64,000 nt of DNA from Actinopolyspora mortivallis DSM 44261 (GCF_000384035.1 NZ_KB913024.1:3825021-3889020); one strand, 5' to 3'; counted from the stretch's first letter, positions 26,742-35,733 are shown. A program made the numbers and translations. Notes: generated from the sequence alone by a model not told the origin.

Positions 26742-27017
26742 GTGGTTTCCTACGAACGACCCGAGCCCGAGGAACCGGTGGGATCCGCCCCCCGATCGGA
26801 AGACCACCGGGACTCCTCCGGGGAGTTCGCCGGGAACAGCCACGGTCGGATGTGGTGTCGCGACGTCAACCACACGCCGCGCAGCCTCGAGGTGCTCGTC
26901 AACCGGGACAGGGTGGTTCTCGCCGGACCGCCCGGTGCGACCGCCGCGTTGACGACCGACCGGGCCGGTCGGTTGGGTTCGGCGCTGCGGTTCGCCGCTG
27001 ACCAGGCGAGAAAGTGA
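26742..27017 (+). CDS. small conserved actinomycete protein
   Basis: A 91-residue protein from GTG 26742. The N-terminal half is polar and probably disordered; the C-terminal half, LEVLVNRDRVVLAGPPGATA followed by RAGRLGSALRFAADQA, looks like a small alpha/beta unit seen in many short actinomycete proteins that accompany XRE regulators. Divergent from the XRE/TPR regulator (221 bp apart) and 12 nt upstream of the next small gene. Function unknown. Confidence 0.7.
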   Translation: MVSYERPEPEEPVGSAPRSEDHRDSSGEFAGNSHGRMWCRDVNHTPRSLEVLVNRDRVVLAGPPGATAALTTDRAGRLGSALRFAADQARK

Positions 27018-27029
27018 CGGTGACGTACG

Positions 27030-27368
27030 GTGGACACGATTCTGGGACAGGTTCTGCGCGACGCGGTCTGGGAACGGCTCGATGTGCTCTCCGAGCTGGC
27101 TAACCGCGCGGACGCGCCGTCCCTGCTGTCCGTGGCACGTTCGGAGCTCCCGCGCCTGACCGCGGGATGGCGGACGCTGCTGACCGCGCACGAACCGGAC
27201 GAACGAGGGAACTGCCCGGAGTGCTCGACGTGGCTGCGCCAGCGCAAGGCACCCTGCGCCGTGTGGCGCTCGGCCTACGAGCACTTGGTGGCGGGCGGCC
27301 TCGCACCCCGTCCCGCACGGCACCTGCGACCGGCGCAGCAGCTGCGCCGTGCGGCGCCGGTGCCGTAA
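27030..27368 (+). CDS. small protein with CPEC...C motif
   Basis: 112 residues from GTG 27030. A helical N-terminal part (RDAVWERLDVLSELANRA, then ELPRLTAGWRTLL) precedes a cysteine motif NCPECSTWLRQRKAPCAVW that could bind one zinc with a nearby His (YEHLV). The last 20 residues are basic and Pro-rich. It follows the previous small gene after 12 nt, so the two form a pair. Similar proteins recur in Pseudonocardiales as hypotheticals; no function is known to me. Confidence 0.72.
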   Translation: MDTILGQVLRDAVWERLDVLSELANRADAPSLLSVARSELPRLTAGWRTLLTAHEPDERGNCPECSTWLRQRKAPCAVWRSAYEHLVAGGLAPRPARHLRPAQQLRRAAPVP

Positions 27369-27825
27369 AAGCAGGCGGGCCGGGTTCCGCACGCCGTATC
27401 CCCCGAACCGGCGGCGGAACCGCTGCCCGTCCGTTGACCGGTGGTCGGCATGACGTGCCCCCCGACCACGGACATGCCGACCATCGGTCTCCTCCCCCGT
27501 CCCGGCCCGAACAGGCGGGCCGGGCACAACCGAACACAGAACCCGGTGGCCACACGAGGTCTCCCCGCCTCCCTCCCCGTTCCTCGTGTGGTCTCCCCCG
27601 ACTTCCGCGAGCCGGTGCCGATGTTTACTCCCCTCCCCCGAACCGGTACCGGCTTGCGGATCCCAGCCGCTCCGTCACCGAGAACCGACACACGAAACAC
27701 CCCGTGGGTGACGGAGCTATCCCGGAATCCCGGCACTCGTTTCCCCCCTGGCGAGTGCCGGGATTCCGGTGTGCCCGGGGTCGGTCCCACCGGGACGGTG
27801 GCCGGAGCGTCTCCGCACGGAAGGA
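27369..27825. other. gene-free stretch with strong hairpins
   Basis: It lies between convergent genes. It holds a perfect 10-bp inverted repeat, CCACACGAGG at 27550-27559 with CCTCGTGTGG at 27582-27591, and the much stronger hairpin at 27722-27769 listed separately. No open frame here looks like a protein. Confidence 0.6.
27722..27769. terminator. 18-bp perfect inverted repeat
   Basis: CCGGAATCCCGGCACTCG at 27722-27739 pairs perfectly with CGAGTGCCGGGATTCCGG at 27752-27769 around a 12-nt C-rich loop. It lies 57 bp from the stop of the convergent isocyanide-synthase fusion gene and is the longest uninterrupted stem I found in the window. A bidirectional terminator is the simplest reading; there is no U-tract. 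Confidence 0.7.
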
Positions 27826-30800
27826 CTACCTGCGCCGCAGTCTCGCCCGGGAACGCAGTCCCACGTCCAGCCGCGTGCCCTCCGCCCGTGAGCCGCGTGG
27901 CAGGGGTTCGGTGTGCTGGGCCGGGACCATCATCAACGGTTGACGCCTGCCCAGCAGGGGGGAGTAGGCGGGCACGAAGCCCTGGTCGATGAGGGAGACC
28001 GCGAAGTCCACCGCCACATAGCCACGCGTGTCCAGCACCCCGGTTCCCTGCCAGGGCAACAGCCCGGACCCACCCAGATAGGTGAATCCGCAACGTCCTC
28101 TGGTGACCGCACTGACCGTCAGCCGGATCCGGGGGCTGAACAGCTCCTCGTAGCCCAGCTCCTCGTCCACCCGCATGGTGGACAGATACCGGATGGCGTT
28201 GTGCCAGGCGCGGCGCAGCACCGCCACCCTGGCCTGACGTGTCTCCGGGGAGATGTGCGTGTCCACGAGGTTGTACACGTCGGCGTAGACCGCGCGCGCC
28301 CAGCCGAGCCGGTCCGCTCCGGCGGGCACCGGAACCGGCACGGAGTAGACCATCGACATGACCATCTCCCGGAACAGGCCCAGTGAACGCGCGGTGCCGC
28401 GCTCCGAGGCCCCCTCCCACCGCTCGGCCCGCTCCTGGACGCGGTCGAGCGTGCGCAAGGGGTTGTCGGTGATGTCCAGGTCGGCCACGGCCCGTTCCAG
28501 GGAACTCCGGAAGCTGCGGAACAGCTCGGGACGGCGGGACAGCACGGCCGACCCCAGTCGTTCCCGGGCCACGGCGTCGATCTCCCGGATCGAGACGGAC
28601 CCGTCGAGGCCGACCAGTTCGGCGTACTCGCCGAGCTTGCGGGTGTAGGCCCGGGTCAACGATCCCGGTCTCGGCCGGAAGTGCCTGCCGTCGGTGAGCA
28701 CGTTGATGCGCAGCCCCGGGGGGTACACCCGTCGGGCGGCCTGTTGCAGTTCGCGCAGCCGGACGAGCCCGCCGAGCTCGGCGATGTCGGGCAGCGGCCC
28801 GTAGGCCTTCAACCGGTTCAACGACTGCTTCACCGGAAAACCGAGCAGCACCACGTCGATCGGTTCGCCACGGGCCACGGGACCCCCCGCGTCCCGCAGC
28901 ATGTCGGCCAGGACGTAGTTGGAGCGGGAACCCTTCAGGAACTGTTTGCGGGTGAACACGTGGTGCAGCGCCCCGAGGGTCCGATACCTGCGCTGCTCAC
29001 TGTTGTCCGCCTCGTGTACGGCGAACCTGCTCAGCGCCCCGCGCGCGGTCCGCTCGGCCGCCGAGTCGGCGTCGTCCACCACCGAACGCACCAGCGCCTC
29101 GGTCTCGGAACCACTCAGACGCACCGCCCAGCGCTGGGCCGAACGGTTCTCCCGCAGCGCCGCCACCTGGAGTTCCTCCAGCGAGTGGGTGTTGGACAGC
29201 ACGGGATGGCGCCGTTCCGGTCGCCGGCGGGGAGAGGTCTCGAAACTGTCGATCGCCGGAACCCGCCCGGTCCCGGCACGCGCCGCCAGGAGTCCTTCGG
29301 CACTTCCGTTCCGTTGCCTCGGCAGCCTCCTGCCGGAGGACAGCGCGACCACGAACGCGCCGTGGGGGTCGACGGGCGAGCGGAGTTCGGCGGCGAACCC
29401 GTCGTCGAAGACCGCCACGACCTCGCCGTGCCCCAGTTCGCGCAACCGACGCACCGTCCATCCCGCCAGGGACTCCACGGTCGGTTCCGGGACGTGGATC
29501 AGGTCGGCCTCCGGCACCCCGGTCTCGTCCAACACCCTCCGGACCCGGTCGCCGTCCCGCTGACCCGAGACGCAGAAAACCACCCGGCCTCCGGCGTCGC
29601 GGACGTCCCACACGAAACGGGGAAGACCGCTGTGGACGGTTCCGCTCCACGAAGGGCCGAGGGGGAGGGGCGAGGCCCGGGGATCACCGGGGACCGTCCC
29701 GACGGACCGTCGCCGGGGGGAGGAGTCCGGGGTGACCAGCCCGCAGGAGGCGAGGTCGATCACCACCATCGGCTGTGGGACGTCCCGGTGCCAACGGCGT
29801 GCCCTGGTACGTTCCTGCACGGTGTGCAGCACCCGGCGCAACAGTTCGTCCTGCTCGGCGGGCACGGTGTGCACGAAACCGCTCAGCGGATGCCGACCGG
29901 ACAACACGTCGGCGCTGTCGGCCTCCAGGTCCCGGAGTTCGGTGGCCACCACGTGGTGCACCGCGGAACGGACCTCTCCCGGGCGGAGTCCGTCCCCTCG
30001 GGAGTCGAGCCGTTCGAAGGCCCCGGCGAGGGTGTCCAGGGTCCGTGCCAGCGCGCGCATCCCCTTCCGCACCTCCCCGGAGGTGACGCGGTTGGCCTCG
30101 CGCACTCCCACCGAGGGGGTGAACACGATCCTGCCGGTGGCCTGCAACTCCGGGGACAGTTCCACCGCGAGGGTGTCGGCACGTGGGGTCAGCAGCAACG
30201 AACGCGAGTTCTCCAGCACCAGCCGGAAGGCGCGCAGCGGGGGGCGGACGAAGTGTTCCAGGAAGTGGTGCAGCGCGTTCTGCTGACGTTCGAAGCGGTT
30301 GCTCAGCACCTCCCCCAACAGGCCCGCTGGCAGGGCCGAGCCCGTCTCCAGGAACGCGGGGACCGTCACGGCGAGGGTGCCGCCCGGGAAGTCCGGGTGG
30401 GCCGGCAACGGCTCGTGGAAGGCGGGCGCGGCGCCCCGCCCGGATCCGGTCCCGAGCGTGGCGCAGTGCATCCGCAGTATCGGGTCCGCACCGACCATCT
30501 CGACCAGCCGCCACCATTCCCGGTCCGGGGGTCCTCCGTTCGTGGAGATGGTCCGGGGGTCCAGCGAGGCCGCCAGCCGGGCCAACCAGGTCCGGTCGCG
30601 GATCCTGCGCGTGCTGCGCAGTCGGATCAACATCCGATAGAGCTGACTCCAGGTGGGACGCGTTCCCAACGGGATTCCGCTGCCCGCCCCTTCGCCCACC
30701 AGCCAGGTCCGCCGGTGGTGCCGGACGAGGCGCAGCCCGTAGTCGCCACAGGCCAGTACGGAGTTCGCTTCGTCCACGTCGAGGGGCCACGTCCCGAAGG

Positions 30801-30852
30801 GCCGTACGGTAGCCGTGTTCTTCTCGGGGCCGAGCCGGGGCCGACCGTCCAA
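27826..30852 (-). CDS. HAD-like / isocyanide synthase (PvcA-DIT1) fusion
   Basis: About 1008 residues from TTG 30852, which has AAGGAG seven bases upstream; longer frames start inside non-coding-like sequence. Residues 1-350 are of unknown type. Residues about 361-510 look like a HAD-fold domain (VVIDLASCGLVTPD, VVFCVSGQRDGD, VVAVFDDGF), with the usual DxD replaced by D-L-A-S-C, so phosphatase activity is doubtful. Residues about 645-860 match the isocyanide (isonitrile) synthase family PvcA/DIT1: NYVLADMLRD, LLGFPVKQSLNRLK, GPLPDIAEL, RRVYPPGLRINVLTDGRHF. Family members turn the amino group of Tyr, Trp or other amino acids into an isonitrile using ribulose 5-phosphate. No PvcB-type dioxygenase is adjacent. 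Confidence in the C-terminal domain is good; the whole-protein function is unknown. Confidence 0.8.
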   Translation of the reverse strand: MDGRPRLGPEKNTATVRPFGTWPLDVDEANSVLACGDYGLRLVRHHRRTWLVGEGAGSGIPLGTRPTWSQLYRMLIRLRSTRRIRDRTWLARLAASLDPRTISTNGGPPDREWWRLVEMVGADPILRMHCATLGTGSGRGAAPAFHEPLPAHPDFPGGTLAVTVPAFLETGSALPAGLLGEVLSNRFERQQNALHHFLEHFVRPPLRAFRLVLENSRSLLLTPRADTLAVELSPELQATGRIVFTPSVGVREANRVTSGEVRKGMRALARTLDTLAGAFERLDSRGDGLRPGEVRSAVHHVVATELRDLEADSADVLSGRHPLSGFVHTVPAEQDELLRRVLHTVQERTRARRWHRDVPQPMVVIDLASCGLVTPDSSPRRRSVGTVPGDPRASPLPLGPSWSGTVHSGLPRFVWDVRDAGGRVVFCVSGQRDGDRVRRVLDETGVPEADLIHVPEPTVESLAGWTVRRLRELGHGEVVAVFDDGFAAELRSPVDPHGAFVVALSSGRRLPRQRNGSAEGLLAARAGTGRVPAIDSFETSPRRRPERRHPVLSNTHSLEELQVAALRENRSAQRWAVRLSGSETEALVRSVVDDADSAAERTARGALSRFAVHEADNSEQRRYRTLGALHHVFTRKQFLKGSRSNYVLADMLRDAGGPVARGEPIDVVLLGFPVKQSLNRLKAYGPLPDIAELGGLVRLRELQQAARRVYPPGLRINVLTDGRHFRPRPGSLTRAYTRKLGEYAELVGLDGSVSIREIDAVARERLGSAVLSRRPELFRSFRSSLERAVADLDITDNPLRTLDRVQERAERWEGASERGTARSLGLFREMVMSMVYSVPVPVPAGADRLGWARAVYADVYNLVDTHISPETRQARVAVLRRAWHNAIRYLSTMRVDEELGYEELFSPRIRLTVSAVTRGRCGFTYLGGSGLLPWQGTGVLDTRGYVAVDFAVSLIDQGFVPAYSPLLGRRQPLMMVPAQHTEPLPRGSRAEGTRLDVGLRSRARLRRR

Positions 30853-31482
30853 CGGGTATCTCCTTGCTCTTCCTCGGACAACGCGCGGAGTGTCCGGCCT
30901 CCGCGGGTGAACCGCCCGGTTCGGGGACCACCGGGCGAGGAAGCACGTGCACGAACCGCCCGCGCGGGCACTGTTTCCGATGCCTACGTCGCCGCCGCAC
31001 CGGCCGCACGGACACACGCCGGTCCGTGGGGGGACGGGCCGGGAAACTCGGGTGACGACGTCCACGGCCAGAGGACACCACGAGTCACCCCGGAATTACG
31101 AGAGCGCGCCGACGGAGAGCGTGCGCGGCCCGGCCGGGCACCGCCGGGGTGTCGGTCGGTCCCGACGGCGAGCTCGGATGTCGTGGAGCTTCTGCTGTGG
31201 AACCGCTCCGGAATGCATAATCGCGGGAAACTCTCCACAGGCTCCGATGGAGGAACAGACACGGGAATTCACCGCCTTCGACGACCGAAAATACCGCCGT
31301 TCCGGGGAGAACCGTCCCCTGCTCACCCTATTGACTGACACTCTGAAGGGCCGCTCACCAAGCATGATCGCCGCAAGAGCGCGAGACTGGGCAAGACGTG
31401 GCGTTTGCCGGGCGGTCCCGGCGGCGCGTCTCGGACCAGGTTCGTAAGGATTCCGGAGTTCGGACAAGACCAAGGAGACATC
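30853..31482. other. divergent regulatory region, no gene seen
   Basis: 630 bp between two divergent genes that both start with TTG behind AAGGAG (30852 on the minus strand, 31483 on the plus strand). It should carry both promoters and possibly the operator of the TetR-type regulator. The part at about 31190-31350 is less GC-rich; TTGACT at 31332 is a possible -35. I could not identify a convincing palindromic operator. Confidence 0.5.
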
Positions 31483-32130
31483 TTGCCCACCGAAGCAGCC
31501 CCGTTGCGCCGCAAGCCAGTACAGCAGCGCAGCGCCCAACGCGTGGAACGCATGTTGGAGGCCTGTGCCCAGCTCATCGACGAGGTGGGCTACGACGGTC
31601 TGACCACGACACTGATCGCCGAACGGGCCGGTGTCGCCGTCGGCTCGTTGTACCAGTTCTTCCCGGACAAACGCGCGGTGGTCCAGGAGCTGACGCTACG
31701 CAATCTGGAGAAGTTCGTGCAGGCCGTCTACGAACGACTCGACCGCACCGAACTCGCGCACTGGTGGGACGCCGTGGACACGGTCTTCGACGTCTACCTG
31801 GGAATGCACCGGGAGACTCCGGCCTTCAGCAAGCTGCACTTCGGCGACGTGGTGGACCTGCGGCTGCTGCACGAGGACAAGGACAACAACGCGGTGATCG
31901 CGGAGAAACTCACGAACCTCATCTCGGAGCACTTCGGGATGAGCCCCTCGGAACTGGAGCTGCCGCTGTCGGTGGCGGTGGAGGCCGCCGACGCGGTGCT
32001 GCACCTCGCCTTCCGCCGTGCCCCGATGGGCGATCCCACGCTGGTCAACGAGGCACGGGAGTTGGTTCGTGGTTACCTGTCCAGTCGTATCTCGGAGGGT
32101 CAGCCGAAGGACCTACCCTCTCCGCGGTAA
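31483..32130 (+). CDS. TetR-family transcriptional regulator
   Basis: A 215-residue regulator starting at TTG 31483, five bases after AAGGAG. The N-terminal DNA-binding domain is clear: RSAQRVERMLEACAQLIDEV, then TLIAERAGVAVGSLYQFFPD and KRAVVQEL. The C-terminal helices form a ligand pocket of the TetR_C-like type. It is divergent from the isocyanide-synthase fusion and may control it. Its last 31 bp overlap the end of the convergent deaminase/aldolase gene (stop at 32100). Confidence 0.9.
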   Translation: MPTEAAPLRRKPVQQRSAQRVERMLEACAQLIDEVGYDGLTTTLIAERAGVAVGSLYQFFPDKRAVVQELTLRNLEKFVQAVYERLDRTELAHWWDAVDTVFDVYLGMHRETPAFSKLHFGDVVDLRLLHEDKDNNAVIAEKLTNLISEHFGMSPSELELPLSVAVEAADAVLHLAFRRAPMGDPTLVNEARELVRGYLSSRISEGQPKDLPSPR

Positions 32131-33389
32131 GTCGGCACCGCGGCGACCGCCCGATCCCGGCCCGGTCCGTACGACTCGATCAGGTGATACTCGTCGAACC
32201 TCTCGGCCGGTTCCCCCGCTTTGGCGTGTCGGAACCACACCCGATCGCCGACACGGAGCGCGGAGGCGGCACCGCCGACCAACGGGGTCTGCACCTCACC
32301 GGCCCCCTCGGCTCCGGTCAGCCGCAGTCCCGCGGGAAGATGGGGGGTCGGCAGGCGGTCCCTGCCCGGTGTTCCCGAGGCGAGGTACCCTCCGGCGAAC
32401 ACCGTCGCGCTGCGTCTGCCGGGACGACGGACCACCGGCAGCGCGAACAGCACCGCGGGAAGCGGGCGGAACTCGCGGTAGAAGTCGAACAGGGTGGGGC
32501 CCACCAAGCCCGAACCGGCGGCGACTTCGGTGACCGCCCGCTCCCGCACGGTAGTCTCCAGGCTGCCGGTTCCCCCGCCGTTGACGAACTCCAGGGGTCC
32601 CACCTCGGTGACCGCCTCGACCACGGCGGCCCGCCTGTGGGCGAGTTCCTCCGCCGAACGGCGTCGTATCCAGCGCACGGCAGCCGCGCGCAGCGGCTGA
32701 CCGGCCGGACGGTCGCCGAGCCCGGCGATCTGCCCCTCGTAGAGCAACAACCCGACCAGGCGCAGCCCCCTCCGTCGTGTGATCTCCCGGGCCAGTTCCC
32801 GCGCGCGGCGGGGCGAGTGCACCGGTGAACGCAGCGGGCCGACGCGCGGCCCGCCGTCGCTCCAGCTGTCGGAGAGCGCCCGCGGCCACACCTTCGCCAG
32901 GGGACGCCATCCCGCGTCGACCTCCAGGCACACCCTCAGGCGTCGACAGCGCGGGGTGGCCTCCTCGATCAGCTCCAGGTGCTCGACGGAGTCGACGGTG
33001 AGGGTCACCGCGGCGGCGGCGCCCGGGTCGTCGGCCAGTTCGGCCAGCGCCCGCCGGTCCACGGTCGGATAGGCCACCAACAGGTCCTCGCTCAGCCCAC
33101 GGCGGTACAGCCACAGTGCCTCCGGCAGGCTGTAGCACATCAGCCCGGTGAACTCGGGACGGCGCGTGACCCTGTGGATCAGTTCCGGACAGCGCAGGGA
33201 CTTCGTCGCCACGCGTATCGGGACGCCCCGGGCCCGCTCGGCCAGGCGGGCGGCGTTGTCGTCGAAGGCGGCCAGGTCCACCACCCCGAAGGGCGGCTCC
33301 AGCCCCGCGGTGGCCGCGTCGAGGCGGGCCGCCGAGGTGGCCACGGGAGACGCTGTGGACGGGTACACGTCCTCACGGTAAGTCCCCAC
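32100..33389 (-). CDS. amino acid deaminase/aldolase, PLP-dependent (DSD1-like)
   Basis: A fold-type III PLP enzyme of 429 residues related to the alanine racemase N-terminal domain and to D-serine dehydratase or D-threonine aldolase. The PLP lysine lies in RVATKSLRC (about residue 63) at the start of the barrel. FVNGGGTGSLETT is the phosphate-binding region, and FFALP-like and GDRVWFRHAKAGE segments form the C-terminal beta domain, where a metal may bind. Start GTG 33389 lies close behind AT-rich sequence. It is divergent from a sugar-1,4-lactone oxidase, a pairing I recall from other actinomycetes. Substrate not predictable. Confidence 0.85.
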   Translation of the reverse strand: MGTYREDVYPSTASPVATSAARLDAATAGLEPPFGVVDLAAFDDNAARLAERARGVPIRVATKSLRCPELIHRVTRRPEFTGLMCYSLPEALWLYRRGLSEDLLVAYPTVDRRALAELADDPGAAAAVTLTVDSVEHLELIEEATPRCRRLRVCLEVDAGWRPLAKVWPRALSDSWSDGGPRVGPLRSPVHSPRRARELAREITRRRGLRLVGLLLYEGQIAGLGDRPAGQPLRAAAVRWIRRRSAEELAHRRAAVVEAVTEVGPLEFVNGGGTGSLETTVRERAVTEVAAGSGLVGPTLFDFYREFRPLPAVLFALPVVRRPGRRSATVFAGGYLASGTPGRDRLPTPHLPAGLRLTGAEGAGEVQTPLVGGAASALRVGDRVWFRHAKAGEPAERFDEYHLIESYGPGRDRAVAAVPTYRGEGRSFG

Positions 33390-33585
33390 CCCTTGTTATG
33401 CGAGAGATATTCACTTAATTTTTCGCCAAACGGAACGCCGCGACACGGTTGCGCCACGGATCTCCTCGTGTGCTCGGATCCCCCGGAGGGCTGCCACGAC
33501 GCTCGGGGCCCCGCGCCGAGCGCCCGGGACAGGTCCGTCGACGAAAAGCGGCCCCGACGGGCGAACACGAAGGACGGTTCTGGCC

Positions 33586-34914
33586 ATGACACTCGACAGG
33601 TGGTCCAACTGGGCGGCCACGGCCACCGCCACCGGACACCACACGACACGCCCGCGCACCGGCGCGGACATCTCCCACGCCGTGACGTGGGCACGCCAGG
33701 CCGGACACAGCGTGAAACCCCTCGGCACCGGCCACTCGTTCAGCGACATCGCGGCCCCCACCGCCCCCGGTGGCAGGAGCTCCGCCGTGGCCCTGGACCT
33801 CACGGAATGGTCCGGCATCACCGATGTGGACCGCACCAACCTGCTCGTCACCGTGCGCGGCGGCACCCCACTGCACCGGCTCAACAGCGCACTGGACGAG
33901 CTGGGACTCGCCCTGCCCAACCTCGGCGACATCGACCGGCAGACCGTGGCCGGCGCCGTGTCCACGGGCACCCACGGAACGGGGGCGGGGCTGGGCGGAC
34001 TGGCCACGGCGGTACGCGCGCTGGACCTCGTGCTCGCCGACGGCTCCTGGCTACACTGCTCCCCCGAACAAAACCCGGAGGTGTTCGACGCCGCCCGCGT
34101 CGGCCTCGGCGCGCTGGGCGTGCTCAGCACAGTGACCCTGCGCTGCGTACCCGCGTTCGCGCTGGGCGCCGAGGAGACCCCCGAACCGCTGGACGAGGTG
34201 CTGCGGAACTTCGACGAGAACGCCGCGAACAACGACCACTTCGAGTTCTACTGGTTCCCGCACACCACACGTGCGCTGGTCAAACGCAACAACAGACTGC
34301 CCGAGTCCGAACCCACCCGACCGCTGCACCCCGTGCGCTGCTGGTTCGAGTACAGCGTGCTGGAGAACGGCCTGTTCGGGACGGTGTGCCGGATCGGACG
34401 CCGGTTCCCCCGCCTGGTTCCGGAACTGACCGGACTGTGCGCCTCGTTCTGGTCCGGACGGTCCTACAGCGACACCTCGCACCGGGTGTTCGTCACCGGC
34501 AGACGGGTGCGCTTCGTCGAGACCGAGTACGCCCTGCCCCGCGAACTGCTACCCGACGTGCTGGCCGAACTCCGCCGGAAGGCGGGGCGGCTGCGCCACC
34601 CGGTGATGTTCCCCGTGGAGGTGCGCGTGGCCACCGGCGACGACGTGTGGCTGTCCACCGCCTACGGCCGGGACACCGCCTACGTCGCGGTGCACCAGTT
34701 CACCGGGATGCCCTACCGGGAGTGGTTCGACACCTTCGAGCGGATCGCCCGCGCCGCCGGAGGAAGGCCGCACTGGGGGAAGATGCACAGCCTGTCCGCC
34801 CCCGAACTCGGTGAACGGTATCCGCGCTTCTCCGACTTCCTGCGGATCAGGGACCGGCTCGACCCGGAACGGGTCTTCGGAAACCCCCACCTGGAACGCG
34901 TGCTCGGCGGATAG
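33586..34914 (+). CDS. D-arabinono-1,4-lactone oxidase family flavoprotein
   Basis: A 442-residue FAD-linked oxidase of the VAO/ALO family that oxidises aldonolactones or sugar alcohols with oxygen. The FAD-binding segment is visible: ISHAVTWARQAGHSVKPLGT and GHSFSDIA, VRGGTPLHRLNSAL, NLGDIDRQTVAGAVSTGTHG. The C-terminal ALO domain ends GRPHWGKMHSLSAPEL and DPERVFGNPHLERVL, where HWGK is a family mark. No histidine of the covalent-flavin type is obvious, so flavin attachment is uncertain. It is divergent from the PLP enzyme gene across 196 bp. Confidence 0.9.
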   Translation: MTLDRWSNWAATATATGHHTTRPRTGADISHAVTWARQAGHSVKPLGTGHSFSDIAAPTAPGGRSSAVALDLTEWSGITDVDRTNLLVTVRGGTPLHRLNSALDELGLALPNLGDIDRQTVAGAVSTGTHGTGAGLGGLATAVRALDLVLADGSWLHCSPEQNPEVFDAARVGLGALGVLSTVTLRCVPAFALGAEETPEPLDEVLRNFDENAANNDHFEFYWFPHTTRALVKRNNRLPESEPTRPLHPVRCWFEYSVLENGLFGTVCRIGRRFPRLVPELTGLCASFWSGRSYSDTSHRVFVTGRRVRFVETEYALPRELLPDVLAELRRKAGRLRHPVMFPVEVRVATGDDVWLSTAYGRDTAYVAVHQFTGMPYREWFDTFERIARAAGGRPHWGKMHSLSAPELGERYPRFSDFLRIRDRLDPERVFGNPHLERVLGG

Positions 34915-35001
34915 ACCGGTGGACACCATCGTGGCCGTGTCCGGCATCGGCTTCCGCGTTCACGACGTCACAGCGAAGTCGCACGCCCCACCGAGAGCCC
35001 G

Positions 35002-35024
35002 CCCCGGTGCCGGAAGCACCGGGG
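35002..35024. terminator. bidirectional hairpin
   Basis: CCCCGGTGC at 35002-35010 pairs perfectly with GCACCGGGG at 35016-35024 around the loop CGGAA. It sits between the convergent stops at 34914 and 35092. Confidence 0.7.
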
Positions 35025-35091
35025 AGTCACAGGGGACAACCGGTGGTCGAGCCGAGGTCGCGGCGACACAGCGGAGGCCGCCGGACGCGGA

Positions 35092-35733
35092 TCACCCCCA
35101 GGAGGGTGCCGGTGCCTCCGTGGCGAGCAACTGGTCGTAGACCACCTCGTTCACCCAGCGGGACACCGCGGTCTGCCGCGTGGACGCGGAGTCCTCGAAG
35201 CTCCTCCCCTCCAGCTCCGTACGGATCCCGTCCTCGTCGACGCTGAGCACGGCCACTCCGAACTGCCGGGCCCGCATCAGGCAGGACGAGACGAAACCGT
35301 CGCGGTCGCTCACCCGACGCGGCACGACCAGTGCCGCGCTGGTGAACCGCGCGAACGGCACGGCGGCGGTCAGCGCGCTCCTCCAGTGCCGTGCCGGTGC
35401 CAGCACCCCGGAGACCCGGGCCGCCGCGGGCGGGACCCGGTCTGCCATCTCCGGCCACACCCAGGTGGCGATCTCCGTCCGGTCCAGCACGGGTTCGCTG
35501 CCCAGACACACCCGCTCGGCGTGGGCGTCCGGGACCAGCTCGGCCACCGGCACGATCCGACGCCCGAGCAGGCGCATCGCGGGAAGCACGCTTCCCGTCC
35601 ACCCCAGTGCGTCGACGGCCAGCTCAGCCAGCCGATCCACCGAGAAGGGCAGCCCGTGGGCTCCCGTCTGGCACAGGTCGACCTGTCCGTTGCCACGGCC
35701 GTCTCTTGCGATGTGTCCCGGTGTCGCGGTCAC
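35092..35733 (-). CDS. hypothetical protein
   Basis: A 213-residue soluble protein. The sequence is mixed alpha/beta with no signal peptide or membrane segment. It contains AELAVDALGWTGSVLPAMRL and a middle FARFTSAALVVPRRVSDRDG, followed by VAVLSVDEDGIRTELEG near the C-terminus. The last part resembles the fold of restriction-like or NERD-type domains only in spirit; I do not assign a family. The start GTG/ATG choice is uncertain. No neighbour suggests a role. Confidence 0.65.
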   Translation of the reverse strand: MTATPGHIARDGRGNGQVDLCQTGAHGLPFSVDRLAELAVDALGWTGSVLPAMRLLGRRIVPVAELVPDAHAERVCLGSEPVLDRTEIATWVWPEMADRVPPAAARVSGVLAPARHWRSALTAAVPFARFTSAALVVPRRVSDRDGFVSSCLMRARQFGVAVLSVDEDGIRTELEGRSFEDSASTRQTAVSRWVNEVVYDQLLATEAPAPSWG

